The position numbers and the translations under genes were made by a program. 64,000 nucleotides of DNA from Paludibacteraceae bacterium (lineage in GTDB: Bacteria; Bacteroidota; Bacteroidia; Bacteroidales; Paludibacteraceae), in the NCBI GenBank assembly GCA_017430235.1, contig JAFRNH010000096.1:1-64000 (forward strand). Reading direction: 5' to 3'. Below, piece by piece: positions 22,061 to 31,615 of the stretch (its first letter is position 1; each line of letters opens with the position of its first letter). Under the pieces are notes generated by a model. It made no database searches and was not told where the DNA came from. It saw only the letters and a list, made by a program, of their open reading frames with translations.

Positions 22061-24508
22061 ATGAGACATTTCAAACTAATATATGTACTAACAGCACTTT
22101 CATGGATATGTTGCGTGAGCACCGCAAACGCCCAAAAAACGCAAGAGCCAAAAGAGCAGGAGAAAGAGCAGGAGAAAGAGAAAGTCGAACTAAAGACATG
22201 GACAGAGATCCATAACGGAAATGAGGTTACCCTAAGAGAGGTAACGATGGACACACTAGCAGCATGGCTAAATAGCGACGATACAATACCCGACGACCCC
22301 ATCATGCACTTTCTACGTGAGTTTGTCGTCATCGCCAACACTCGTGATAGCAAATCATTGCAGGAGCAATCTGTTGCCTTCACCTCTTTTGGTGCCGATC
22401 AACTGGAATTGAGAGAGATAAAATCCATCAAAGATGTCAGCGGAAACACACCAAACTTCTTCATGCCTGATTTCGGTTCCAGTATGACATCCGCCATATT
22501 CGTGAGAGGATTCGGTTCTATCGTTGGAGTTCCCGTTGTTGGTATGAACGTGGATAACGTTCCTACGCTCAACAAGAATGCATTCGATGCCGACCTGTTT
22601 GATGTAGAGCGTATTGAAATGCTACGTGGACCACAAGGAACATCCACCGGTCGTAATTCCATGATGGGTGTATTGAACGTCTATACACTATCACCACTCA
22701 ACTATCAAGGAACACGTGTTTCGGCCGACTATTCCACAGCCAACACCGTTAAACTAAAAGCATCTACCTACCAAAAGCCTAAAGACAATTTCGGTTTTTC
22801 AGTGGCTGCCAACTATAAACATACAGATGGATTCTTTATCAATGAATACAAAGGTTCCCCATGCGATCCTCATAATAGTTTCAGCGCCAGAGGTCGTATC
22901 ATCTGGTCGCCAAAAGAGAAATTCACTGTCGACAACGTTGTTTCCGGAGGTTACTTGGCAGAAGGTGGTTTCCCATACGCATTCACCGACCGCTACGATC
23001 AGACGCAACCCATTGCATACGATGGAGATAACAGATACAAAAGGGCTACCATATCAGACGGATTGGTGATTCAATATCGATACGAAAAATTCATTTTCAA
23101 CAGTATCACAGGTTACCAATTTCTATCCGACAAGATGTTTTTGGACCCTGACTATATGACAAAATCCATTATAACAAGAGATGAGAAGCAAAAAGAACAC
23201 GCCTTCTCCCACGAATTCAACTTCCGTTCCACCATCAACCAAGAACGAAAATGGAACTGGAAAAACGGATTGTGGGTCTTTTACAAACATAACAAAACCG
23301 AGTCACCCATCACCTACCATCAAGACGGGCTCGACTATCTGTTCGGTAGCACGGTGAACAAAGGTATACAATCAGCACATCCGAATAGCAAACTGACCAT
23401 TAGTGGCAATGAACTAACAGTCACCAACGACTTTGAAATACCAACCATCGGAACTGCCGTTTATCACCAATCTGAGTTCACTCTGAAAAAATGGGACTTG
23501 GTGGCAGGTCTCCGTTTAGATTACGAGCACTCCAGACTTGATTACCTGAGTCAAAATGATATGAGTTACATAGTCTCCCTCTGCATGAACAAAGAGAAAG
23601 ACATCAAAACTCATTTCTATGGATCACAAACATTATCAGATTTCCAAGTCTTACCTAAAATTTCCGCTCAATACAATTTCAACCAATATTGCAACCTATA
23701 CGCATACGCAGCAAGAGGTCACAAGGCTGGTGGTTTCAACACCCTATTGTTCTCAGATATCATACAGAACAAAATCATGACCAACATCTTCAACGAGGTA
23801 GATGTGAATGTGAAAGAAACTGGGTTGCCTATCTTCGACTATACCCAAAACATTGCATACGAGTCTGAGCATAGCTGGGACTTCGAGTTTGGTGGTCACT
23901 TTCTCTCACCCGAGAAGGTGTTTAACATAGATTTCTCTCTCTTCTACATTCTTTGTAGAGACCAACAAATACTAACCTTCCCATCAGGTAAGAATTCAGG
24001 AAGTATGATTATCAATGCCGACAAAAGCCGAAGCGTTGGTGGAGAGTTCTCCATCAACTATCAGCACACTAGCAAAGAGACGCATAACACATTCAACCTG
24101 GAAGGATCATACGGTTACTCCAATGCTAAATTCATAGAGTTCAAACACGACGATGTTGATTACAGCGGTAATAGAATACCTTTTGCTCCTGCCAACACAA
24201 TCGGATTGGACATTCAGTATAAGATTAAGTTCCACGAGCCATGGATCACTCATCTGATTCTTGCAACAGAATGGAAAGGTTACGGAAAGGTGTATTGGAA
24301 CGAAGACAATCTATACAGCCAACAATTCTATTCATTGTTCAACGCATCCATCACATGGGAGTGGAACAAACTGAACGTAAAAGGATGGTCTAAAAACTTG
24401 GCAGACAAAGAATACAACACATATTCGTTCACCAATTTCGGCAATCACTATTGTCAGAAGGGAAAACCAAGACAAATTGGAATCACAGTCAGCTACAAAT
24501 TTGAATAA
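22061..24508 (+). CDS. TonB-dependent outer-membrane receptor
   Basis: 815 residues. Signal peptide MRHFKLIYVLTALSW...ANAQ, then a very charged Lys/Glu linker (residues about 26-45), a plug domain with MLRGPQGTSTGRNSMMGVLN (about 188-207) and a 22-strand-type barrel that ends in VSYKFE. There is no SusC-type carboxypeptidase-like N-terminal domain and no SusD partner, so it resembles iron-complex, vitamin or small-molecule receptors rather than glycan importers. Substrate cannot be assigned. It has its own promoter; sufS follows after 59 bases with a separate -7 box. Confidence 0.88.
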   Translation: MRHFKLIYVLTALSWICCVSTANAQKTQEPKEQEKEQEKEKVELKTWTEIHNGNEVTLREVTMDTLAAWLNSDDTIPDDPIMHFLREFVVIANTRDSKSLQEQSVAFTSFGADQLELREIKSIKDVSGNTPNFFMPDFGSSMTSAIFVRGFGSIVGVPVVGMNVDNVPTLNKNAFDADLFDVERIEMLRGPQGTSTGRNSMMGVLNVYTLSPLNYQGTRVSADYSTANTVKLKASTYQKPKDNFGFSVAANYKHTDGFFINEYKGSPCDPHNSFSARGRIIWSPKEKFTVDNVVSGGYLAEGGFPYAFTDRYDQTQPIAYDGDNRYKRATISDGLVIQYRYEKFIFNSITGYQFLSDKMFLDPDYMTKSIITRDEKQKEHAFSHEFNFRSTINQERKWNWKNGLWVFYKHNKTESPITYHQDGLDYLFGSTVNKGIQSAHPNSKLTISGNELTVTNDFEIPTIGTAVYHQSEFTLKKWDLVAGLRLDYEHSRLDYLSQNDMSYIVSLCMNKEKDIKTHFYGSQTLSDFQVLPKISAQYNFNQYCNLYAYAARGHKAGGFNTLLFSDIIQNKIMTNIFNEVDVNVKETGLPIFDYTQNIAYESEHSWDFEFGGHFLSPEKVFNIDFSLFYILCRDQQILTFPSGKNSGSMIINADKSRSVGGEFSINYQHTSKETHNTFNLEGSYGYSNAKFIEFKHDDVDYSGNRIPFAPANTIGLDIQYKIKFHEPWITHLILATEWKGYGKVYWNEDNLYSQQFYSLFNASITWEWNKLNVKGWSKNLADKEYNTYSFTNFGNHYCQKGKPRQIGITVSYKFE

Positions 24509-24535
24509 AATGCCATTCCTTCAATTGTTTTTTTT

Positions 24536-24543
24536 TAATTTTG
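24536..24543 (+). promoter_or_regulatory. Candidate -7 box for sufSE
   Basis: TAATTTTG, 24 bases before the ATG at 24568, after a T-rich run that may also help terminate the receptor transcript. Confidence 0.4.
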
Positions 24544-24567
24544 CATGCGTAAAAAAACAAGTATAAA

Positions 24568-25791
24568 ATGACTATCAATATAGAAAAAATCAGAGAGGAT
24601 TTCCCCATTCTGAAAAAAGAAGTATACGGAAAGCCTCTCGTATATTTTGACAATGCAGCTACCACACAGAAACCAACTTGCGTGGTCGATACGATTGTCA
24701 AAGGATATTACGACTGCAACGCCAACATTCACAGAGGTGTTCACTTTCTAAGCCAACAAGCAACCGAAGCGCATGAAGCGGCCCGCAAAACCGTTCAACA
24801 ATTCATCCATGCGCAACATGCCCATGAAATTGTATTCACAAGAGGTACGACAGAAGCCATCAACTTGGTGGCCCACTCTTTTGGTATCAGTCAGTGCTCA
24901 GATGGTGATGAAATCATCATCACACAGATGGAGCACCACTCCAATATTGTTCCTTGGCAACTACTGCAATCCATTCGCAACATTCGTCTTCGCATAATTC
25001 CATTTGACGAGAAAGGTGTTTTGCAAGTGAATCAACTGGAGAGTCTCATCAATGAGAAGACAAAACTGATTGCCGTATCGCATGTCTCAAATGCCCTAGG
25101 CACCACCAACCCAATCAAAGAGATTGTTCGTATTGCGCACAATCATGACATCCCTGTCTTAGTGGATGGTGCGCAATCAACTCCACATATATCCATCGAC
25201 GTACAAGATTTAGACGTTGATTTCTTCGCTTTTTCAGGTCATAAGATCTATGGACCTACAGGCATTGGCGTACTTTATGGAAAGGAGAAATGGTTGGAGA
25301 AGATTCCTCCCTACCAAGGTGGCGGTGAGATGATTCACAAGGTGACATTTGAGAAGACAACATTCAATGAGCTACCGTTCAAATTTGAAGCTGGCACACC
25401 CGACTACATCGGTTCCACCGCATTGGCTACAGCCCTCGACTATGTGTCAAACATCGGCATAGAGAACATTGCCCAACATGAACACGAACTGCTTCACTAT
25501 GCCACAGAAAAGCTAAGTCAAATCGACGGAATGCGATTCATCGGCGAAGCAGCGTCAAAGAGTGGCCTGATCTCTTTCTTGGTTGGCAACATTCATCCAT
25601 ATGACTTGGGTACGATTCTCGACAAGTTGGGAATCGCCGTTCGCACGGGTCATCATTGTGCGGAGCCCGTCATGCAAGCATTCAACATTGAGGGAACAGT
25701 CAGGGCATCATTTGCAATGTATAACACAAAAGAAGAAATTGATATTTTGGTAGCAGGTATCGAACGTGCCACCAAGATGTTCAGACGATAA
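24568..25791 (+). CDS. sufS: Cysteine desulfurase SufS
   Basis: 407 residues, the standard length for group II cysteine desulfurases. PLP-binding lysine is in FSGHKIYGPTGIGVLYG (about 224), the catalytic cysteine in RTGHHCAEPVMQ (about 364), and the cofactor-anchoring ITQMEHHSNIVPWQ and VDGAQSTPH are intact. The enzyme takes sulfur from cysteine for Fe-S cluster assembly. The sufE gene follows 11 bases later, which supports SufS over the tRNA-type IscS. The sufBCD genes are not in the window. Confidence 0.95.
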   Translation: MTINIEKIREDFPILKKEVYGKPLVYFDNAATTQKPTCVVDTIVKGYYDCNANIHRGVHFLSQQATEAHEAARKTVQQFIHAQHAHEIVFTRGTTEAINLVAHSFGISQCSDGDEIIITQMEHHSNIVPWQLLQSIRNIRLRIIPFDEKGVLQVNQLESLINEKTKLIAVSHVSNALGTTNPIKEIVRIAHNHDIPVLVDGAQSTPHISIDVQDLDVDFFAFSGHKIYGPTGIGVLYGKEKWLEKIPPYQGGGEMIHKVTFEKTTFNELPFKFEAGTPDYIGSTALATALDYVSNIGIENIAQHEHELLHYATEKLSQIDGMRFIGEAASKSGLISFLVGNIHPYDLGTILDKLGIAVRTGHHCAEPVMQAFNIEGTVRASFAMYNTKEEIDILVAGIERATKMFRR

Positions 25792-25802
25792 TAAAGAGAG
25801 AG

Positions 25803-26228
25803 ATGACGATAGAAGAAAAACAGGATCAGATTATTTCCGAATTTGAATTTTTAGAGGATTGGTTGGACAAGTATCAACTGATCATTGACAAAGGAATGTC
25901 AAACAAAGGCATTGACGAAGAGTATAAGACAGAAGAGTACCTGATTGAAGGCTGTCAAAGCAAAGTTTGGGTGCACGCAGAATACAAAAATGGGTTTGTC
26001 TTCTATCAAGGAGAGAGCAATACAGATATTGCAGGAGGAATCGTCAGCATGTTAGTGGATATTCTAACTGCACACACACCTACGGAGATTTTAGATGCAG
26101 ATCTCTATTTCATCGATCGTATCGGATTGAAAGAACACCTCTCACCTACTCGTTCCAATGGAATGCTTGCCATGGTGAAACAAATGAGAATGTACGCTTT
26201 AGCTTTCAAATCTCAGTACGAGGATTGA
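25803..26228 (+). CDS. sufE: Sulfur acceptor protein SufE
   Basis: 141 residues. Conserved LIEGCQSKVWVHAE carries the sulfur-accepting cysteine (about position 51), followed by the SufE helix ADLYFIDRIGLKEHLSPTRS NGM region. SufE takes the persulfide from SufS and raises its activity. It forms an operon with sufS. The length and motif are typical. Confidence 0.95.
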   Translation: MTIEEKQDQIISEFEFLEDWLDKYQLIIDKGMSNKGIDEEYKTEEYLIEGCQSKVWVHAEYKNGFVFYQGESNTDIAGGIVSMLVDILTAHTPTEILDADLYFIDRIGLKEHLSPTRSNGMLAMVKQMRMYALAFKSQYED

Positions 26229-26297
26229 TGTTTATAAGCAATCTCGGTACTAGTGGATTCTATAATATAAATTCTTTTCGTGAGATTCTGATCCGTA

Positions 26298-26319
26298 GGG
26301 ACGTGGCGTGCCGCGTCCG
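26298..26319. repeat. GC-rich intergenic hairpin, REP-like
   Basis: GGACGTGGCGTGCCGCGTCC (26299-26318) folds into a strong stem with a 2-base loop and two internal mismatches. It stands out in an AT-rich gap between sufE and a lipoprotein gene. Such CGTAGGGACGTGGC-type hairpins recur in many genomes as dispersed repeats; only one copy is in this window. No T-run follows, so it is not a typical terminator. Confidence 0.5.
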
Positions 26320-26418
26320 TAAAATTATAGAACTCACTGATTATTTTTTTTGAAGAAGAGGCCTTTTGTTTCAGTTTTTTTTTATCTTTATCAAAAATTA
26401 AACTTCAAAAGAAATAAT

Positions 26419-26913
26419 ATGAGAAAAATAAAATTATCACTATTAACGCTTTTTTCAGTTCTTGTAGTTGCATTGATTTGTTCTTCGTGTACAAGTCCCG
26501 TTGACTATTGCGATAATGTTATGACCAAATGCACTAAATTAGAAAAAGGTGTCAATAAATTCATCGACCAACTTCCTTCGAACGATCTTTCTAAAATTCA
26601 AACGACGTATGACGAAAATTTAGCAGAAATAAATGAAACAATTGAATATCTTCAAAAATTAGGACCTTGCAACGACAAAGACTATTTACAAAAAGCAGGT
26701 CTCTTCTACGCACGAACATATAAGGAGATATACGAAACGGAATATGCCAAAGCCATTGAATCCATAAAAAACAATGAAAAAATGGACTCAAAAAAGATTA
26801 CCGCTATCTTGGAAAAAGTAGAAAAGAAATCTCTTACGGCACAATCCAATCTAATCACCAACTTTACCAAATTCATTAAAGAATTTGACATCACTGTGAA
26901 TAACAACTTCTAA
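26419..26913 (+). CDS. Small lipoprotein of unknown function
   Basis: From ATG 26419 the protein is 164 residues (a longer frame to 26350 has no support). The N-terminus MRKIKLSLLTLFSVLVVALI ending in CSSC is a lipoprotein signal with a weak lipobox. The mature part is helical and Lys/Glu-rich (CTKLEKGVNKFIDQL, then IESIKNNEKMDSKKITAILE) and contains paired cysteines (CDNVMTKC). I do not recognise a family. Expected location is the periplasmic face of the inner or outer membrane. Confidence 0.65.
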   Translation: MRKIKLSLLTLFSVLVVALICSSCTSPVDYCDNVMTKCTKLEKGVNKFIDQLPSNDLSKIQTTYDENLAEINETIEYLQKLGPCNDKDYLQKAGLFYARTYKEIYETEYAKAIESIKNNEKMDSKKITAILEKVEKKSLTAQSNLITNFTKFIKEFDITVNNNF

Positions 26914-27012
26914 CGAGAAGAAAATTGATGAATATAGCTTTCCCCTCATTTGTTTCCAATGATTCAATGACGGGCTTACTATCTAATTGTTGAATACTTT
27001 AAATTTATTATT

Positions 27013-28692
27013 ATGAATACAGATCCAAATTTGATTGAAATTTTCTGTGCTAACAACGAGCAAAAGAAATACTATCCATTAGGCACTAACCTATTAGATA
27101 TATACAATGACATAAAACCCGATTTGAAATATAAAGTCATCGTTGCCAAAGTAAACAACGTAACCAAAGACCTAAAATTCAAATTGTTCAAACCAAAGAA
27201 AATCGAGTTCATCAGCGCAGATCAACCTGCAGGAATGAGAGCTTATGTTCGTTCCTTGTCATTCATTTTCTGCAATGCTGTCAATAAGTTATACCCTAAC
27301 GTTACCGTCAGAATCGAACATCCCATTGCTAAGGGTTACTATTGTAAGCTCCTAAACAACAACCAACCAATCGACCAAAAGATGGTGGATAACATCAAGA
27401 AGGAGATGCAACGAATCATTGATGCGGACATCCAATTCAACATGGCAAATGTGACTACAGAAGAGGCAATCGACATCTTTACCAAACAAGGTTCTCCAGA
27501 GACTGCAACCCTGTTAAAATCCAAAGGATTCTTATACACTAGAATCTATGAATTAGATGGACGTTACGACTGGTTCCTTGCGCCTTTGGCTCCTTCCACC
27601 GGTTACATCACACTATTCGATTTGAAGATTTATCATGATGGCATCTATTTACAGATACCAAACAGAAAGAATCCAAACGAATTGGAGACATTTATTCCTC
27701 AAGACAAACTATTCAGCACCTTCAGTGAACACTCTGAATGGAACGGTATCTTGGGATTCTCTGGCAACGTAGGAGAGATGAACAACGTGGTCACCAACAA
27801 GGAGTATGCCTCTGCCATGATCAAAATCGCAGAGTCGCTTCAAGCTAAAAAAATCGTGAAAATTGCTGATGAGATAACCAACAGAGGTAAGATCAAAATG
27901 GTGCTTATCGCTGGTCCTTCCTCCTCTGGAAAAACAACATTCAGTAAGCGTCTAAGCGTCGAACTGGCTGTTAATGGTTACATTCCAGTGGCTCTCTCAA
28001 TGGATGATTACTTCCATCCTCGCACATTGACACCACGCGATGAAAACGGCGATTTCGATTTTGAATCCATCTACTCGGTAGACCTCGATTGTTTCAACAA
28101 AGACATGAATACGCTACTCGAAGGCGGTGAAATCGACTTGCCTCACTACAATTTCGAAAAAGGCGAACGTGAATATCTAGGCAAGAAACTGAAACTCACC
28201 GACAGAAGTATCCTTATCATCGAAGGTATCCATGCCTTAAACCCAATGCTTACCTCAAAGGTTCCTGAAGAGACCATCTTCCGTGTATATATCTCAGCGC
28301 TGACAACTATCTCTTTTGATAACCACAACTGGATACCAACACGCGACAACCGACTACTTCGAAGAATCATTCGCGACTACAACTACAGAGGCTACTCTGC
28401 AGAAGAGACCATCTCAAGATGGGATAAAGTGATGGAGGGTGAGGAAAAATGGATCTTCCCTTACCAAGAAAATGCCGATATGGTGTTCAACTCTGCACTC
28501 ATATTTGAGATCTGCGTGTTGAAAAAATTCGCAGAACCAATCCTTTCTGTCGTGCCTGAATCTTCACCTGAATACCATGAGGTACACAGACTACTCAACT
28601 TCCTAAGATACTTCTCTATCGTACCAGAAGTGGAGATTCCTCTCAACTCTCTATTACGAGAATTCTTAGGCGGCGGAACATTCAAATATTAA
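27013..28692 (+). CDS. Nucleoside kinase: TGS/ThrRS-like N-terminus plus uridine kinase domain
   Basis: 559 residues. The first ~60 residues form a TGS-like domain, followed by a segment similar to the threonyl-tRNA synthetase additional domain (GMRAYVRSLSFIF, then IEHPIAKGYYCKL). The C-terminal half is a uridine-kinase/phosphoribulokinase fold with Walker A GPSSSGKTTFSKRL (about 297-310), MDDYFHP, and IIEGIHALNP. This architecture is known in Firmicutes and Bacteroidota and annotated as nucleoside kinase. It probably phosphorylates uridine or cytidine; the role of the tRNA-synthetase-like part is not known. A strong terminator follows. Confidence 0.88.
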   Translation: MNTDPNLIEIFCANNEQKKYYPLGTNLLDIYNDIKPDLKYKVIVAKVNNVTKDLKFKLFKPKKIEFISADQPAGMRAYVRSLSFIFCNAVNKLYPNVTVRIEHPIAKGYYCKLLNNNQPIDQKMVDNIKKEMQRIIDADIQFNMANVTTEEAIDIFTKQGSPETATLLKSKGFLYTRIYELDGRYDWFLAPLAPSTGYITLFDLKIYHDGIYLQIPNRKNPNELETFIPQDKLFSTFSEHSEWNGILGFSGNVGEMNNVVTNKEYASAMIKIAESLQAKKIVKIADEITNRGKIKMVLIAGPSSSGKTTFSKRLSVELAVNGYIPVALSMDDYFHPRTLTPRDENGDFDFESIYSVDLDCFNKDMNTLLEGGEIDLPHYNFEKGEREYLGKKLKLTDRSILIIEGIHALNPMLTSKVPEETIFRVYISALTTISFDNHNWIPTRDNRLLRRIIRDYNYRGYSAEETISRWDKVMEGEEKWIFPYQENADMVFNSALIFEICVLKKFAEPILSVVPESSPEYHEVHRLLNFLRYFSIVPEVEIPLNSLLREFLGGGTFKY

Positions 28693-28717
28693 CGAAGAAT
28701 TATATTTTATCTTTATC

Positions 28718-28752
28718 AATGCGGAGATTCACCTCTCCGCATTTTTTATTTA
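28718..28752 (+). terminator. Terminator of the nucleoside kinase gene
   Basis: Perfect arms AATGCGGAGA (28718-28727) and TCTCCGCATT (28734-28743), then TTTTATTT. It also separates the convergent dprA gene. Confidence 0.85.
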
Positions 28753-29852
28753 AGTCCATACATACCTCCTGGCGAAGATGCCACAATATCCTTCATTTCC
28801 ATATCAAACAACAATGATGACAAATCAGACATGGGCAATTGCAACTCTCGAGCCAAGACATTCAACTGCATACTCCCATTCATCTCCAGTCTGTTGACTA
28901 TCATTCTCTCTTTCTCTGTCAAATTCTCGTATGACACCTTTCTCATCGTCGGTTTATCTTCCTTTTTTTCTTCCCAATTCATCAGTTCTAGAATATCCGT
29001 AGCAGACTCAATCAACGTGGCACGATTGGTCTTAATCAGATTATTACATCCCATGGAATATAGATCATTCACCCGACCAGGAATTGCACCCACATCCCGA
29101 TTATAGGAATTAGCAAACTCTGCTGTGAGCAATGCACCTCCTTTTATACCCGACTCCACCACCAACACAATGTCACTCATCCCCGCAATGATTCGATTCC
29201 GAGAGACAAAGTTTTTACGATCCACCACACAATGAGAATGAAACTCCGTCAACAATCCTCCATTCGCCATCATCTTCTCCGATAAGGACCTATGCTCCGC
29301 AGGATAGATCATATCTAGTCCATGACCTACCACACCAACCGTCTGCAACCCCAACTCGACCGACCTTCGATGAGCACACCCATCCACACCATGAGCCAAT
29401 CCACTTACGACCAACAAATCAGGGAATCGAGCACCCAACTCCTCTAAAATAGAATCCACCTTGTCCTTCCCATAAGGTGTCATACGTCGCGTACCCACCA
29501 CACCAATCACACGAGGTACATTTAGTTGCATGGTTCCCTTCTGATATAAGACAATCGGATGATCCTCACACTCCTTCAAACGAGTCGGATAAGCATCATC
29601 TTCAAAATATAAAACACGCCCACCAACTTTATTCAAAAACAAGAGCTCCCGCTCCGCACGTCCCAACAAATCACTCTTCCTAATCTGTGAAGCAATGATT
29701 CTACCAACGTTTGGAATACTCTCCAACTCTTTTCTGGAAGCTTCAAAAACAGTTTTAGCATCTCCTAATGAGGTGATTAACTTTCTTGCAATCGCAGGTC
29801 CGACCCCCTTCACCATCGTAAGGGCAATGGGATATTTTAAATCCGTATCCAT
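28746..29852 (-). CDS. dprA: DNA processing protein DprA
   Basis: 368 residues. N-terminal HhH-type region (VKGVGPAIARKLITSLG), Rossmann-like core with GVVGTRRMTPYGKD, VSGLAHGVDGCAHR, VVGHGLDMIYPAEHR and GGLLTEF, and a C-terminal winged helix (NVLARELQLPMSDLSSLL). DprA loads RecA on incoming single-stranded DNA during transformation. It is widely present in Bacteroidota whether or not competence is known. Single gene, convergent with the kinase gene. Confidence 0.94.
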   Translation of the reverse strand: MDTDLKYPIALTMVKGVGPAIARKLITSLGDAKTVFEASRKELESIPNVGRIIASQIRKSDLLGRAERELLFLNKVGGRVLYFEDDAYPTRLKECEDHPIVLYQKGTMQLNVPRVIGVVGTRRMTPYGKDKVDSILEELGARFPDLLVVSGLAHGVDGCAHRRSVELGLQTVGVVGHGLDMIYPAEHRSLSEKMMANGGLLTEFHSHCVVDRKNFVSRNRIIAGMSDIVLVVESGIKGGALLTAEFANSYNRDVGAIPGRVNDLYSMGCNNLIKTNRATLIESATDILELMNWEEKKEDKPTMRKVSYENLTEKERMIVNRLEMNGSMQLNVLARELQLPMSDLSSLLFDMEMKDIVASSPGGMYGLK

Positions 29853-29961
29853 ATAAAAAAAACAAAATCATTTATGGGAATAGATAGAAGTTCCCGAAAC
29901 AAATAGAATAATAAAAACAGTTAAATTTCACGTAATACAAAAAAGCAATTTACTCAGGTAA

Positions 29962-29992
29962 TTGTAGATTCTACTTTTAAATATTACCTTTG
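29962..29992 (+). promoter_or_regulatory. Promoter of rbfA
   Basis: TTG (29962-29964), 20 bases, TACCTTTG (29985-29992), 33 bases before the ATG at 30026: an exact Bacteroidota consensus. Confidence 0.7.
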
Positions 29993-30025
29993 CAAAGATA
30001 ATAATTTATTGCAAAATAGAATACG

Positions 30026-30382
30026 ATGGAATCAACAAGAAAAAATAAAATAGACCGCTTAGTTCAAAAGGAATTGAGCGACATCTTTCAGAAATTCACG
30101 AAATCACAAGGTGGCATATTGATTTCTGTCACCTCAGTAACGGTTTCTCCCGACTTGAGCATAGCGCGAGTACATCTTAGCATCTTCCCTGATGAGAAGC
30201 AAGCAGAGATGATGGAGATGATTCAAAAGAGTGCGAAAGCTATTCGATATGACCTTTCACAAAGAACGCGTCATCAATTAAGACAGATACCAGAACTCAC
30301 CTTCTATATCGATGATTCACTGAATTATCTAGAAAATATTGATAGACTTCTCGGTATCAACCAACGACTTGACGAGAAATAG
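30026..30382 (+). CDS. rbfA: Ribosome-binding factor A
   Basis: 118 residues, a KH-like fold. Typical features are the basic start (ESTRKNKIDRLVQKELSDIF), VTVSPDLSIARVHLSIF, and the closing LRQIPELTFYIDDSLNYLEN. RbfA binds the 30S subunit late in maturation and is needed for 16S rRNA 5'-end processing. The next gene starts 8 bases downstream, so it is co-transcribed with an ABC permease. Confidence 0.93.
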   Translation: MESTRKNKIDRLVQKELSDIFQKFTKSQGGILISVTSVTVSPDLSIARVHLSIFPDEKQAEMMEMIQKSAKAIRYDLSQRTRHQLRQIPELTFYIDDSLNYLENIDRLLGINQRLDEK

Positions 30383-30390
30383 CGTTTTTT

Positions 30391-31614
30391 ATGAGACTAC
30401 AATTCTTCATAGCACTGCGTTACCTCTTCTCCAAGAAGAGCTATAACATCATCAATATCATTTCGATGATATGTGCTGGAGGAATTTGTGTGGCAACCAT
30501 CGCACTGGTCTGCACCCTCTCCGTCTACAACGGATTTCAGCAACTGATCTCGGGTGTGATCACCTCGTTCGACCCCGATTTGAGAATTACCCTAAAAGAG
30601 GGTAAGACATTCAATCCTGCGGAGGTCAACCAATCACTGAGTCAGATTCCTTACATTCAAGTCTCATCGGAAGTGCTTGAAGAGATTGCCCTCATACGAA
30701 ACAAAGAGAAACAGACCTTCACCACTATCAAAGGAGTTTCTAAAAACTACACACAACTGATTCGAACCGACTCCATCATTGATGTCGGACGTTTTCTCAT
30801 AGAAGATGAAGATGGTGCCTACACTGTCATCGGCGCAGCTTTAGCCAATCAGATAGAAGCCAACTTAGGATTCTTGACCCCAGTATCATTCTATGCGCCC
30901 AAATACGCAACAAAGGTGAACGTCGCCAATCCAGAAAACTCATTCAATCATCAACAGATATTCGTCGGAGGTATATATGCCACACGACAATTCGAGATTG
31001 ATAGCAAATACGCCTTTTTACCACTACAATATGCACAAGAGCTATTTAACTATGGAAACGTAGTCTCTGCCATCGAACTCAATATCAGCAAAGAGGTCTC
31101 CATCGAAAAGGCTCAACAAGAGATTAAATCCATCTTGGGCAATAAGTACGAGGTGAAAAACAAGGAAGAGCAACATGAGGACTTTTACCACATGATGAAA
31201 ATTGAAAAGTGGATCACCTTCCTCATTCTCTTCTTTATACTGATTGTAGCAGTCATCAACATCATCGGTTCCCTATCCATGTTGATATTGGAGAAGAAAC
31301 AAGACATCACCACACTGAAAAACTTAGGAGCCACACACTCCTTCATACAACAAGTTTTCATGTTGGAAGGATGGCTGACCAGTGCTATCGGTGCAATCAT
31401 CGGACTTGTACTGGGTATCATACTTTGCTTGATACAAGAGCATTTCGGAGTTATCAAATTAGGTAATGGATACGATGATGGAACATTCATTGTGAATGCC
31501 TACCCTGTTTGTGTTCAAGCAACAGACATTCTGCTCATTATGTTTTCCGTACTGTTGGTTGGACTTTTAATTGCATGGATTCCAACCCGATACATCCACG
31601 AAAAGGAAGGATGA
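30391..31614 (+). CDS. FtsX-like ABC permease of the LolC/LolE type
   Basis: 407 residues. One N-terminal membrane helix (about 20-45), a periplasmic MacB/LolC-core domain of about 200 residues (PDLRITLKEGKTFN, then QIFVGGIYATRQFEID), and three C-terminal helices in the FtsX domain (ITFLILFFILIVAVINIIGS, then the last pair). In Lol systems such permeases release lipoproteins from the inner membrane. The matching ATPase (LolD type) is at 35003-35668, not adjacent. Substrate is inferred by family. Confidence 0.85.
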   Translation: MRLQFFIALRYLFSKKSYNIINIISMICAGGICVATIALVCTLSVYNGFQQLISGVITSFDPDLRITLKEGKTFNPAEVNQSLSQIPYIQVSSEVLEEIALIRNKEKQTFTTIKGVSKNYTQLIRTDSIIDVGRFLIEDEDGAYTVIGAALANQIEANLGFLTPVSFYAPKYATKVNVANPENSFNHQQIFVGGIYATRQFEIDSKYAFLPLQYAQELFNYGNVVSAIELNISKEVSIEKAQQEIKSILGNKYEVKNKEEQHEDFYHMMKIEKWITFLILFFILIVAVINIIGSLSMLILEKKQDITTLKNLGATHSFIQQVFMLEGWLTSAIGAIIGLVLGIILCLIQEHFGVIKLGNGYDDGTFIVNAYPVCVQATDILLIMFSVLLVGLLIAWIPTRYIHEKEG

Positions 31615-31615
31615 A

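Noticed and set aside
22061..24508. SusC-type glycan importer
   Set aside because: No carboxypeptidase-like N-terminal domain and no SusD gene next to it; it is a plain TonB-dependent receptor.
24489..24744. Leftward frames over the sufS start region
   Set aside because: They oppose the clear sufS gene and have no family resemblance or ribosome site.
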